DNA of 64,000 nucleotides, from assembly GCA_905214525.1 (NCBI GenBank), contig CAJMMN010000002.1:124001-188000 (forward strand), given 5' to 3'. Under the pieces are notes generated by a model, which saw only the letters and a program-made list of their open reading frames with translations, did no database searches and was not told the DNA's origin. Below are positions 39,149-47,578 of the stretch, piece by piece. Source of the stretch: an uncultured bacterium (lineage in GTDB: Bacteria > Actinomycetota > Coriobacteriia > Coriobacteriales > Coriobacteriaceae). The number at the start of each line of letters is the position of its first letter. Position 1 is the stretch's first letter. Position numbers and translations under genes: made by a program.

Positions 39149-39547
39149 CTATTCGTCGTCGTCGCACTCGGCGGAACTGGCACCGTTCACGTAGATGATC
39201 TGCTGGCGCGCCTCGTTGACGAGGGCGTCGAAGTCGAGTTTCTCGTCGGGGCGCGCGAGCGCGACCGTCATGGCGAGCGGGAGGTTGACACCCGCGATCA
39301 CGTGGATCCGGTCGGAGGCGAAGCGGGAAAAGCGCTGGTTCACGCTGCCGCCGTACGCGTCGGTGAGGACGACGACCTCGTCAGTGCCCGAAAGAGCCGC
39401 CTCGACCGCCGCGTCGAGCCCCTCGCCGTTGTCGTTCACGTAGGCGCACACGGCGTTGACGGCGTCGCCCTTACCCGTAAGGAACTCGAGGGTGTCCTTG
39501 AAGCCCTGGGCGAGAAGGGAATGGCTCGCCACAACTATCTTTCTCAT
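39149..39547 (-). CDS. PTS EIIA component, mannose/fructose/sorbose family
   Basis: The 132-aa product begins MRKIVVASHSLLAQGFKDTL; His9 in ASHS is the phosphorylated residue of EIIA-Man domains. VVVLTDAYGGSVNQRF is the conserved second strand. It receives phosphate from HPr and passes it to EIIB. In this operon it comes after EIIB, EIIC and EIID, which is a common variant order, and 26 nt after EIID. The sugar is likely fructose-containing, judged from neighbours. Confidence 0.9.
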   Translation of the reverse strand: MRKIVVASHSLLAQGFKDTLEFLTGKGDAVNAVCAYVNDNGEGLDAAVEAALSGTDEVVVLTDAYGGSVNQRFSRFASDRIHVIAGVNLPLAMTVALARPDEKLDFDALVNEARQQIIYVNGASSAECDDDE

Positions 39548-39573
39548 TGATTCACCAATCTCTTGGGTCGAAG

Positions 39574-40407
39574 CTAGGCGAGGATGCCGGCGGCGGAGGC
39601 GACCATCGCGAGGACGATCACCACGAGGATGAGGGCCGTCATGCTCGCGTTCTTCTTGGTAAGAAGGTAATACGCGCTTCCCGTGATGGCGGCGGGGATC
39701 ATGGCAGGCAGGATCTTGTCGAGCAGCGGCTGAATCTCCATCGCGACGTCGCCGAAGCTGAAGCTAATCGGGCAGGTGACGCCGATGACCGAGGCGATGA
39801 GGCAGCCGACCACGGTGAGGCCGAGCACGGAGGCGGCGGCAGTGAGGTTGGGAAGCTTCTCGCTGAAGTCGGTGACGAGCTTCACGCCCTGCTTGTAGCC
39901 GAACTCGAGGGCGTGCATGCGGACCCAGAAGATGGCCAGGATGAGCGCGAACCAGATGCCGGCTCCCACGGGGTTGCCCTCGATGGCCATGTAGGCGGCG
40001 ATGGAGCCCATGATGGTCGGGATCATGGTCATGAGCAGGGAGTCGCCAACGCCGGCGAGCGGTCCCATGGTGCCGATCTTCAGGTCTTGGACGGCGTCCG
40101 CCGCCGCTAGGCCGTCGCGCTCCTCCATGGCCACGCAGGCGCCAAGGATGATGGCGGCGAGCCAAGGCTGGGTGTTGTAGTAGCGGAAGTGGTTGTTGAG
40201 CGCTTGCTTATAGTCCTCGTCGTTCGTGTAGATCTTCCTCAGGACCGGCGAGAGGGCGTAGGCGACTGAGGCGCCCTGCTGGGTCTGGTAGTTGAAGGTG
40301 CACACGCTCATGAGCCAGCGCCAGTTCGCGTTGCGCAGGTCCTTCTTGGTGACCTTGTAGCCGGAGGGCTTGCCCTCGGCGACGGCGGTGATGTTCTCGT
40401 TTTCCAT
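39574..40407 (-). CDS. PTS EIID component, mannose/fructose/sorbose family
   Basis: The 277-aa product is the EIID membrane subunit. It shows RNANWRWLMSVCTFNYQTQQ near the N-terminus, FRYYNTQPWLAAIILGACVA, KIGTMGPLAGVGDSLLMTMI, a typical EIID core, and a C-terminal membrane anchor (MTALILVVIVLAMVASAAGI). EIID pairs with EIIC to form the sugar channel. It starts 2 nt after EIIC. Confidence 0.93.
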   Translation of the reverse strand: MENENITAVAEGKPSGYKVTKKDLRNANWRWLMSVCTFNYQTQQGASVAYALSPVLRKIYTNDEDYKQALNNHFRYYNTQPWLAAIILGACVAMEERDGLAAADAVQDLKIGTMGPLAGVGDSLLMTMIPTIMGSIAAYMAIEGNPVGAGIWFALILAIFWVRMHALEFGYKQGVKLVTDFSEKLPNLTAAASVLGLTVVGCLIASVIGVTCPISFSFGDVAMEIQPLLDKILPAMIPAAITGSAYYLLTKKNASMTALILVVIVLAMVASAAGILA

Positions 40408-40409
40408 GG

Positions 40410-41195
40410 TTACTCATCCTCTCCGATGAAGGCGTCTGCGGAAGCGTGGGCGGCGAGCTCGGTGTCCCTCTCGGCACGCTGGTAGAACGCAATCGCGAGG
40501 GCAACGCCGACGATGGCGGCGCCGATGATGGGCACGTTCAGGAAGGCCGAGAGGAAGAAGCCGGCGAGCAGGTACTGGAAGTACTTGGCGGTTGGCATGT
40601 AGCGGAGCAGCATGGCGATACCGACGGCCGGGAGCATCTTGCCGGCGAGGGTGAGGCCGGAGAGGAACCACTGGGGCATGACCTCGAGGAGCCAGTTGAC
40701 GGCGGGCTGGCCGAGCGTCACGGAGACAAAGACGGGCAGGGCGGCGCACAGGCCGAAGAGCGCGGGGCAGACCCACAGGATGGCGTTCATCTGATTGAAC
40801 TTACCCTCGTTGCAGAACTTCTGGGACTTCTCGACGACAAAGCCGTTGAGGATCTTGGCGACGACGTCGAGCTGGATGCCGAGCATGCCGACCGGCAGGC
40901 CGATGGCGAGGCCCGTGTCGGAGCCCAGGGTCACGCCGTAGGCGGTGGCGATGATGGCCATCGTGCCGTAGTCGGGAATGGAGGAGCCGCCGAAGCCCGC
41001 GACGCCGAGCTGCATGAGCTGAATGGTGCCGCCGATGACAAGGCCGGTCTTCCAGTCGCCCATGACGACTCCGGTGATGAGGCCCCAGAAAACGGCGTAA
41101 TTGACGAAGATCATCGGGATGCCGTAGTAGTCCACGTGCTTGATGAAGGCCAGCAGGGTCAAAAGGACGACCTGCAGGATAGTGAAGTTGACCAT
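40410..41195 (-). CDS. PTS EIIC component, mannose/fructose/sorbose family
   Basis: The 261-aa polytopic product shows FWGLITGVVMGDWKTGLVIG, TIQLMQLGVAGFGGSSIPDY and TAYGVTLGSDTGLAIGLPVG, typical of EIIC of the mannose family, which binds and transports the sugar with EIID. Several hydrophobic segments are evident. It lies 9 nt after EIIB and 2 nt before EIID. Substrate cannot be read from the sequence alone. Confidence 0.93.
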   Translation of the reverse strand: MVNFTILQVVLLTLLAFIKHVDYYGIPMIFVNYAVFWGLITGVVMGDWKTGLVIGGTIQLMQLGVAGFGGSSIPDYGTMAIIATAYGVTLGSDTGLAIGLPVGMLGIQLDVVAKILNGFVVEKSQKFCNEGKFNQMNAILWVCPALFGLCAALPVFVSVTLGQPAVNWLLEVMPQWFLSGLTLAGKMLPAVGIAMLLRYMPTAKYFQYLLAGFFLSAFLNVPIIGAAIVGVALAIAFYQRAERDTELAAHASADAFIGEDE

Positions 41196-41204
41196 ATTTC
41201 CCCC

Positions 41205-41678
41205 TTAGATGAGGTCTGCGACGGAGACGGGCTTGTCGGCGGGCACGAACTGGGCCGTCACCTTGACGCCACGGGCGATGAGCGCCTTGTAGCTCTGGAC
41301 GTTCTCGGCGGAGGCGTAGGCGCGCTGGGTGAGCTGGATGCCGTCCTCCTTGACGAGCGAGCCGCCGACGACCAGCGACGGGAGCTCGACGCCCGACTCG
41401 ACCAGGCGAAGCATCGTCTCGGGCTCCTTGGCGATGACGAAGACCTTCTCGCGGTCGTACTTGCCCGCGGCGAAGTTCTTGAGCGCGGTCTGCTCGGAGA
41501 TGATCGAAACGGCCATGCCCGCGGGGCGCGCCATCCTCATGGTGGACTTCAGGACCTCGTCGCCGGCGACCTTGTCGTCGATGACCATGACTCGGGTCGC
41601 GCCCGACACCGGGGCCCACTGCGTCACGATGATGCCGTGAAGCAGGCGATTGTCGATTCGTGCCATAACAACACTCAT
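41205..41678 (-). CDS. PTS EIIB component, mannose/fructose/sorbose family
   Basis: The 157-aa product starts MSVVMARIDNRLLHGIIVTQ; the His in RLLHG is the phosphorylated residue of EIIB-Man. VSGATRVMVIDDKVAGDEVL is also typical. The start at 41678 is used because AGGAGC lies 6 nt upstream; a longer frame has no SD. It is the first structural gene of the operon, 123 nt downstream of the levR-like gene. That gap probably contains the regulated promoter. Confidence 0.93.
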   Translation of the reverse strand: MSVVMARIDNRLLHGIIVTQWAPVSGATRVMVIDDKVAGDEVLKSTMRMARPAGMAVSIISEQTALKNFAAGKYDREKVFVIAKEPETMLRLVESGVELPSLVVGGSLVKEDGIQLTQRAYASAENVQSYKALIARGVKVTAQFVPADKPVSVADLI

Positions 41679-41801
41679 GTTTGCTCCTATCAAATGAAGT
41701 TTTGCGTTCGGTACTGCCTCGGCGCTATCCGGATTCGCGCCGGGCAAGGGGTTATCGGATTATTGAGGACGCGCGGTCAGCTTGCGGCGGCGTGGGGAAG
41801 G
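41679..41801 (-). promoter_or_regulatory. Probable regulated promoter region of the PTS operon
   Basis: The 123-nt gap between the regulator and EIIB genes holds no gene. I see no sigma-54 type GG-N10-GC promoter that stands out, and no clear sigma-70 pair either. Its place suggests that the LevR-like protein acts here. Confidence 0.35.
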
Positions 41802-44543
41802 TCACTCGTCGAGCAGGAGGTCCGAGGAGCCGAGGCGCTCTTCTCGCGCCGGGGCGGCGCTCACGCTTATGTAGTCGAAGACATATGCGATCTCGCTTAC
41901 GGGAACCTCTACGCGATAGCGCGTCGAGATGCTCGAGAAGCTCTGCCTGAAGGACTCGATGAAATCGGCGCGTTCCTCCTCGAAGCGGTCCTGGCCAACG
42001 TAGGTCTCAATGGGGTTTCTGGTAACAAGGCGCTCGACGAGACAGCAGAGGTGAACGTAGAGCCCAATGATGGCGTTGCTGCCGATCTTCTCGCCTGTCC
42101 TGCGCTGAAGCTCGTGCACGGCGCTCTCGATCTCATGGAATAGCCGCTCCGGGTCGAGGATGGTGATGGAGCGGATGACGTTCTGCAGCGTCATGTTCGA
42201 GAGCAGCTTCTCGTGGAAAGAAGAGAGCTCTGAAGCGTCAAGCCACCTGCCGAACACGGCATCAACCTTAGAGGCGGACGCCGTCGACATGATGTCCTCG
42301 AGGGCGACGAAGGGGACGGAGGCGACCCCGGGGTCTCCCGTGCCGATGACGGCGCAGACGCGGTGCTCGGAGAAAACGGCGTCGTTCGACCCGTTCGCGA
42401 CGAGCTGCTTGAAGGGCCTCGTGAGCAGGCGCGCGCCTATGGTGCGCGGGAGGCTCTGCGAGACGAGCTGGCGTATCCTCTCCGCGGCGTCGACCCCGGA
42501 CTCGGAGCAGAAGACGATGGCGTCCTCACGGTTGACGCGCTCGATCACCTTGCAGTGCGTCACGCACGCGGCGGTCGCATCGCCAAGAACCTCGGCGATG
42601 GACTTGCCGCCGAGCAGCCCGACCCCGATCTCGAGCGCAAGACCGGTAGAGACGTTGTTCACCACGCCGATAGTGGAGTCGGTAACGTTCTCGAGGGCCT
42701 TATAGGCCTCCTCCAAGGAGCCCATGTCGACGAGGAACACGACCCCGGTGCAGTAGGAATGGCGGTCGACGAGGCGCTGGAGCGGACCGACGATGTCCTT
42801 CAGCTGCTGGTCGTAGGGCATGTCGACAGCCTCGTACACATGCATGCCGAGCATACGGTTCGCCGCGTCGGCGATGCTCGTCGCCGTTGAGTAGCCGTGG
42901 GACAAGATGACGCAGAGCGTCCGAAGGGCCTTCGTATCGCGAGACTCCGATGCGACGCACAGCGTCAGAAGCGTCTTCGTGAAGTGATCGAGCGAGATTC
43001 CCAGCGCCCCTTCCACGTCTGCGGCGACCTGATCGGAGACACTCGAGGCAAACGGCAATTCGGAGGTCACGGCACCGAGGAGATGGGAGATTTGCTCCGC
43101 ACAGGCAGACTTTCGCTTAGCCAGGCCGATACCCGGCCACAACTGCAGGCAAATCTCCTGGGCCAGTAGAAAAGCGACCTTCCTCGAAAGCTCGATGCCA
43201 TAAGAAGAGCCTGCGTCGGCAAGGACCGCGCCCACGACGCGCTCGAAGGCGCGCGACCTCGAGGAGGCGACGCCGTGGTCGAAGATCAAGTGATCCTCAA
43301 CGCCGCGCACAGCGGAGACAGCTTGCGAGACAAGCTCGGAGACAGAGAGCTCCCCGGCGCAGAATCGCTCATCGAGGGAGCACAGGGCATCGAGCGCCTG
43401 CTCGACCGGCCCTGTGCTCTCGGCGGCATCCAGAGACGCGTCGATCAGAACGCCATCGTCGGGCTGTTGATCGATCTGCGCGGAGGAGAGGAGCCCGCTG
43501 GGAAGAAGATACGGGCGAACGACGACGTAGTCGCCCTCGCGATTGAGGAACGCTTTGGCACAGCAGTTCGTCACGCAGGCGCGCAAGCCGGCGATGTTAT
43601 CGGAAAAGTCCGCGTTCACGAGGCAACGGTATGCGCCGCGGCTGATCTTCACATCAGAACCGATTCGGCACCCCTCGCTGCGCAGGAAGCTCAAGATGAG
43701 ATCCTCGCGCTCCTCGGGGGTCCGCTCCTTGAGTGAGGGGACGCGGGCACAGATGGGCATTTTGCTGTAGGCCGAGGAAACCTTCAGGTCATCGGCGGAA
43801 AGCGTCGTCGAAAGAACGAGGCGAGCGCGCGGCGCATCCTGGGAGGCATCGAGCCCGAGGGCCGTCGCAAGGCAGTGCTCCATCGCAGAGGGAGAGAGTG
43901 CCTCGATGCCGTTGACAAAGACCACACCCCCGCGCGCTTTCGCGATCGACTCGTCAAGAAGCCCGTTGAACGAGGCGGCGTCCGGGACCCCGGCGCAGTC
44001 GATGCGCACATAGGAGGAGTCGCGGGACAGCAAGCCCTGGTTCTTGCCGTACTCGTACACAAGGCGAGAAAGGAAAGACTTACCGACACCCACGCCGCCG
44101 CTCAAGAGGATGGGCAGGCCAAACGGAGGGTACTGAACCGCAGCCTTGCACTGCTCGACAACGGAGCTGAGGCTCATGTCGAAGCCCACGGCACGCGCGA
44201 AGTCGCGGTGATCGGCGATTCCCGTCGCCTGGATGAGGTCGGCGAGCGAGGCATACTCGCTTGCAGAGAGCTTTACCTGAAAACGCTTCTGGAACGCGCG
44301 GCGATGAAAATAACGGACAGGCCTGCCCGCCACCTTAACCACAAGACCGGCGCGAACAAGGTCGTTGAGGTACTGGCTCGCCAGGCTCCTGGAGATGATG
44401 AGCGTCTCGGCGATGTCGGAGGTGGACAGACGGGCAAGGTCGTCGAGCGAGACGGCAGAGGTGAGGGCCTCGAGATGCTCGAGAATCCTGTCCCTCATGT
44501 CGACGGGTTTCTTTGCCAAGCTGTCCTGTGTGGTCTTGTCCAT
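41802..44543 (-). CDS. LevR-like PTS-regulated activator lacking the sigma-54 contact loop
   Basis: The 913-aa product has an N-terminal winged helix (residues about 35-70, with RSLASQYLNDLVRAGLVVKV). An AAA domain follows, with Walker A LLSGGVGVGKS (about 147-156) and a Walker-B-like GVVFVNGIEALSP (about 206-218). A PRD (His in LIFDHGVASS near 423), EIIA-Man-like domain (His in ILSHGYST near 548), EIIB-like domain (Cys in VFCSESG near 678) and a second PRD (YVHLCCLVERL near 831) complete it. LevR proteins carry GAFTGA between the Walker motifs; here that stretch is shortened and the motif is absent. It heads the PTS operon; the SD AGGAGGT precedes ATG 44543. Confidence 0.85.
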   Translation of the reverse strand: MDKTTQDSLAKKPVDMRDRILEHLEALTSAVSLDDLARLSTSDIAETLIISRSLASQYLNDLVRAGLVVKVAGRPVRYFHRRAFQKRFQVKLSASEYASLADLIQATGIADHRDFARAVGFDMSLSSVVEQCKAAVQYPPFGLPILLSGGVGVGKSFLSRLVYEYGKNQGLLSRDSSYVRIDCAGVPDAASFNGLLDESIAKARGGVVFVNGIEALSPSAMEHCLATALGLDASQDAPRARLVLSTTLSADDLKVSSAYSKMPICARVPSLKERTPEEREDLILSFLRSEGCRIGSDVKISRGAYRCLVNADFSDNIAGLRACVTNCCAKAFLNREGDYVVVRPYLLPSGLLSSAQIDQQPDDGVLIDASLDAAESTGPVEQALDALCSLDERFCAGELSVSELVSQAVSAVRGVEDHLIFDHGVASSRSRAFERVVGAVLADAGSSYGIELSRKVAFLLAQEICLQLWPGIGLAKRKSACAEQISHLLGAVTSELPFASSVSDQVAADVEGALGISLDHFTKTLLTLCVASESRDTKALRTLCVILSHGYSTATSIADAANRMLGMHVYEAVDMPYDQQLKDIVGPLQRLVDRHSYCTGVVFLVDMGSLEEAYKALENVTDSTIGVVNNVSTGLALEIGVGLLGGKSIAEVLGDATAACVTHCKVIERVNREDAIVFCSESGVDAAERIRQLVSQSLPRTIGARLLTRPFKQLVANGSNDAVFSEHRVCAVIGTGDPGVASVPFVALEDIMSTASASKVDAVFGRWLDASELSSFHEKLLSNMTLQNVIRSITILDPERLFHEIESAVHELQRRTGEKIGSNAIIGLYVHLCCLVERLVTRNPIETYVGQDRFEEERADFIESFRQSFSSISTRYRVEVPVSEIAYVFDYISVSAAPAREERLGSSDLLLDE

Positions 44544-44736
44544 GACTTCTTACCTCCTCGTACAAGGAGTATAAGGGGAGAACAGAGAACGGAAGGGGGC
44601 GCGTGGGGGAATCAACAGCTCCGAGGAAAAGTCCACCACTTGAGGGGCAGAAAACAACGGCCATTGAACATTCAGGGCCGACGCTCAACACTTCGGCTCG
44701 ACACTTCGCTTTGGAAAGGGCCCCGGCGCGCCGGGC
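44544..44736. other. Intergenic region upstream of the levR-like gene
   Basis: A TATACT-like -10 (44568-44573, minus strand) lies close to the levR start. A GC-rich palindrome, GGGCCCCGGCGCGCCGGGCC (about 44718-44737), sits at the end of the truncated nucleosidase gene and may have been its terminator. No gene is present. Confidence 0.45.
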
Positions 44737-45095
44737 CTAAAGCTTAACCATGCGCGCGGCGATCCGGGCGCAGTCGCAGGCGGCCTTCTTCTCGAAGGTG
44801 TTGTAGTCGACGACCCGGCCCTCGGCGCAGGGCTTGTCGCTGATGGCGCGCACGACGACGAGGGGCACGCCGTTGAGATAGGAGGCCTGCGCGATGGTGC
44901 AGCCCTCCATCTCGCAGCACAGGTCGCCGAAGGCCGCGAGGATTCGCTCCTTCTGTTCCGCGGGCGAGACGAACTGGTCGCCGGAGACGACGCGGCCCTT
45001 GAGGACCTTAATGTCGGGGGCGACGGCGGCCGCGGCGGCGCACGCCGCCAGCAAGGGCCGGAACGGATCGCGCAAGATCAAGGCGTCGCCCGGGA
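44737..45095 (-). pseudogene. mtnN: 5'-truncated MTA/SAH nucleosidase gene
   Basis: The frame reads IKVLKGRVVSGDQFVSPAEQ, then LCCEMEGCTIAQASYLNGVP and VVRAISDKPCAEGRVVDYNT to a normal stop. This is the C-terminal half of MtnN/Pfs, with the EMEG substrate motif and the catalytic Asp in ISD. The first roughly 100 residues are missing: at about 45095 the sequence changes to an IS3-family remnant on the opposite strand. It is very likely inactivated by that insertion or a later deletion. Confidence 0.8.
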
Positions 45096-45512
45096 GGTCG
45101 GGCGTTACCGTCAGCCGGCGCCGCGTCTGCCGCATCATGAGGGAGAACGGCCTGGCCGGCGCATACGGCAGGAAGAGGTTCAAGGTGCACCCCGGGGCGG
45201 TCAACGAGGCCGACGTGTCGAACGTCGTCGCGCGCGGCTTCGGCGGCAGGGCGCCGTGCACCCATATATGCAGCGACTTGGCCTGCGTGCGCGTCGGGGC
45301 GTCGTGGAACTACGTCTGCCTGCTCGTCGACCTCTGCAACGGGGAGATCGTCGGCCACTCCGAAGGACCGAGGAGGGACGCGCGAGCTCCGAGCCAAGCT
45401 CTTGGATTACGTGCACTGGTACAACAACTTCAGGATCCACTCGACGCTGGGCTACATGTCGCCGGTCGAGTTCAGGGAGGCGGGGCCGTCCCTCCCGGAA
45501 TCGTCCAAATAA
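45095..45512 (+). pseudogene. Remnant of an IS3-family transposase (OrfB)
   Basis: The plus-strand frame reads RRRVCRIMRENGLAGAYGRK, then THICSDLACVRVG and NYVCLLVDLCNGEIVGHSEG, the start of the DDE rve domain. A second frame gives LLDYVHWYNNFRIHSTLGYM and SPVEFREAG with a stop at 45512, the usual IS3 C-terminus. The central part and frame are damaged. It replaces the 5' half of the nucleosidase gene. Confidence 0.82.
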
Positions 45513-45608
45513 GTGTTGCCAATCCATAGCCAATCCAGCCATCATCTTCGCGAAGGCGGACGTCAGGAAAAGCTCGGCTTGAGCTCGGTCGGACGCGGTC
45601 TGTGGGGC

Positions 45609-45661
45609 ATCATTCAGGCTCAGGGGGTCTCCTTGTCTTCTTCGGTCGCAACCTGAATGAT
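45609..45661. other. 10-bp perfect inverted repeat downstream of the IS3 remnant
   Basis: ATCATTCAGG (45609-45618) and CCTGAATGAT (45652-45661) are exact complements 33 nt apart. It may be a terminator-like hairpin or the relic of an element end. Confidence 0.45.
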
Positions 45662-46219
45662 AGGGACGGCCCCTTCTCTCTTTCCCCTTCGTTTTCGACG
45701 CGTCACCCTCTCGGCGGGCTTAAGGCCCGCGCTCGCGGGTGCAGGGGCTACGCCCAAACCCCAAAAACGTAACGCCGTGCTCGAAGCGTTTCCGGACGTC
45801 AGCGTAATCTCAAATCCCGTTCGTCAACTCATGGGCAAGCCACCTGAGACTACTCATTTCTCCTACTGGCAATGAAGACCTGCGACCTGCAGTTTTGCAA
45901 ACTGCTTGAAAGCCACCTGCGTTGATTCACTTCCTATTGCAGCTGGCGGCTTGCACGCGAAAAGGCATTTAAGTTTCAAAACGGGCGTTTTCGGCGCTAT
46001 CGAGCCTCCAAAGGCATCCCGCCGCGCCCTTTGGGACAAAAACAAAAACTCAAAGCCCTGAGTTCGAAAATAGTTTTTGGAGTTGTCCCGACTTTTGTCC
46101 CCGAAGCCGACGAAACGCGACAGGGTATCACCTGGCGGCACTCGATTCGAGACGGCACCGAAAACTGGATGCAACCGGAATGACGGGACGGCAGAACCGA
46201 AGCCATCGAGTGGGGATAG
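45662..46219. other. Non-coding stretch downstream of rplX
   Basis: No convincing gene is seen over about 560 nt. A long minus-strand frame exists but has no SD and no recognisable motif. A hairpin at 46033-46089 is formed by GGGACAA/TTGTCCC plus AAAAACT/AGTTTTT with an internal loop. Confidence 0.45.
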
Positions 46220-46253
46220 AAAAAGGCCCGGGTGCCGTGGCATCCGGGCCTTT
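46220..46253 (-). terminator. Intrinsic terminator after rplX
   Basis: On the minus strand AAAGGCCCGGATGCC pairs with GGCACCCGGGCCTTT (one mismatch, 2-nt loop) followed by TTTC. It lies 27 nt after the rplX stop. It makes rplX the end of a transcription unit, which is abnormal for this gene. Confidence 0.85.
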
Positions 46254-46279
46254 GCTAGCAACTTGATGTTGCGGGCAGC

Positions 46280-46585
46280 TTAGAACTTGTGGCCGCACTT
46301 CTTGCAGACGCGCAGCTTGTTCTTGCCGTCCTTCTCGTGACCGACGCGGGTAACCTTACCGCACTCGGGGCAGACGAGATTGACGTTGGAGGCGTCGATG
46401 GGAGCCTCCTGCGAAACGATGCCGCCCTGCTGGTTGGCAGCGTTGGGCTTGACGGCCTTCTTGACGACCGAAACGCCCTCGACAACGACCTTGTTCTCGG
46501 CGGGGAGAGCACGCAGGACAACGCCCTGCTTGCCGCAATCCTTACCAGAGAGAACCTGGACCTTATCGCCCTTCTTGATATACAT
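46280..46585 (-). CDS. rplX: 50S ribosomal protein L24 (uL24)
   Basis: The 101-aa product has the KOW motif near the N-terminus (YIKKGDKVQVLSGKDCGKQG) and the family stretch VVVEGVSVVKKAVKPN. The C-terminal zinc-finger-like cysteines are CPECGKVTRVG and CKKCGHKF. L24 starts 50S assembly by binding 23S rRNA. It lies 13 nt after rplN, normally the beginning of the spc operon. It is followed not by rplE but by a terminator and unrelated DNA. Confidence 0.97.
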   Translation of the reverse strand: MYIKKGDKVQVLSGKDCGKQGVVLRALPAENKVVVEGVSVVKKAVKPNAANQQGGIVSQEAPIDASNVNLVCPECGKVTRVGHEKDGKNKLRVCKKCGHKF

Positions 46586-46598
46586 ATATCTCCCCTAA

Positions 46599-46967
46599 CT
46601 ACAGGGTCTCGGGAGCGAGCGAGACGATCTTCATGTACTTCTTGTCACGAAGCTCGCGAGCGACGGGCCCGAAGATACGGGTGCCGACGGGCGAACCATC
46701 GTTGTTGATGACAACGCAGGCGTTCTCATCAAAGCGAATGTAGGAGCCATCCTTGCGGCGGATCTCCTTAACGGTGCGAACGACGACGCAACGGACAACG
46801 TCCTTCTTCTTGACGTTGGCGCCAGGGGTAGCCTCCTGGACAGCACCGATGAACACATCGCCGATGCCTGCATAACGACGCTTGGAACCGCCAAGCACCT
46901 TGATGCAGCGAATCTTGCGAGCGCCGGAGTTGTCGGCGACGTTCAGCATGGTTTGCATCTGAATCAT
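46599..46967 (-). CDS. rplN: 50S ribosomal protein L14 (uL14)
   Basis: The 122-aa product is L14, at the subunit interface. It begins MIQMQTMLNVADNSGARKIR and carries VVVRTVKEIRRKDGSYIRFD and FGPVARELRDKKYMKIVSLA, which are diagnostic. The gap to rpsQ upstream is 118 nt, wider than elsewhere, where a separate spc promoter is found in many bacteria. Confidence 0.97.
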   Translation of the reverse strand: MIQMQTMLNVADNSGARKIRCIKVLGGSKRRYAGIGDVFIGAVQEATPGANVKKKDVVRCVVVRTVKEIRRKDGSYIRFDENACVVINNDGSPVGTRIFGPVARELRDKKYMKIVSLAPETL

Positions 46968-47085
46968 GGTAGATGTTCCTCCGAACTAAGAACCGAAGAG
47001 AGGTGCGCAGCCTTTATGCGGCCCGTGGTATGCAAGCCAGGCATACGCACATCTTCGGAAACGTACAAGTCGTAAGAGCGACTGC

Positions 47086-47346
47086 TTATTTAGCGCGCTC
47101 GACGACCTCGATGAGGCGCCAACGCTTCATCTTGGACATAGGACGGGTCTCCATAACGCGGACGGTGTCGCCCACGCCAGCCGTGCACTCCTCGTCGTGA
47201 GCGTGCAGCTTCTTGGAGCTGGTCATCATCTTGCCGTACTTGGGGTGACGCTTGCGCTCGGTGATGGTGACAACAATGGTCTTGGCACCGGAGACGGAGG
47301 TAACGACACCCGTACGGACCTTACGCGAGTTACGCGAATCAGTCAT
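47086..47346 (-). CDS. rpsQ: 30S ribosomal protein S17 (uS17)
   Basis: The 86-aa product is S17, an early-assembling 16S rRNA binder. It shows RKVRTGVVTSVSGAKTIVVT and TVRVMETRPMSKMKRWRLIE with the family pattern. It follows rpmC by 16 nt. Confidence 0.97.
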   Translation of the reverse strand: MTDSRNSRKVRTGVVTSVSGAKTIVVTITERKRHPKYGKMMTSSKKLHAHDEECTAGVGDTVRVMETRPMSKMKRWRLIEVVERAK

Positions 47347-47362
47347 GTTCTCTCCTTAGGTC

Positions 47363-47578
47363 CTACTCGGCGACAGCGGACTTCTCCGCTGCGATCTCGC
47401 GGGCGCGCTGCTCCGTGAGGACGCGAGCGATGTCCTTCTTCACGGTGTTGACGCGAGCGGTGTTGTCCAGCTGGCTGGTGGCCATCTGGAAACGAAGGTT
47501 AAAGAGCTCGGCGCGCATTTCCTTCAGCTTCTCAACGAGCTGAGCGTCCGAGAGCTCACGAATCTCTGCGGGCTTCAT
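47363..47578 (-). CDS. rpmC: 50S ribosomal protein L29 (uL29)
   Basis: The 71-aa product begins MKPAEIRELSDAQLVEKLKE and carries ELFNLRFQMATSQLDNTARV, diagnostic of L29, which lies near the exit tunnel and contacts SRP and trigger factor. Its ATG overlaps the rplP stop (TAATG), indicating translational coupling. Confidence 0.97.
   Translation of the reverse strand: MKPAEIRELSDAQLVEKLKEMRAELFNLRFQMATSQLDNTARVNTVKKDIARVLTEQRAREIAAEKSAVAE

Noticed and set aside
45863..46261. 132-codon minus-strand open frame downstream of rplX
   Set aside because: It has no SD and no recognisable motif, and it runs through the rplX terminator. I treat it as non-coding.
3588..46279. Attachment-site repeats marking the 42.7-kb segment as one integrated element
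   Set aside because: I compared both junctions by eye and saw no shared direct repeat, integrase, tRNA gene or conjugation gene. The segment is probably not a single integrative element.
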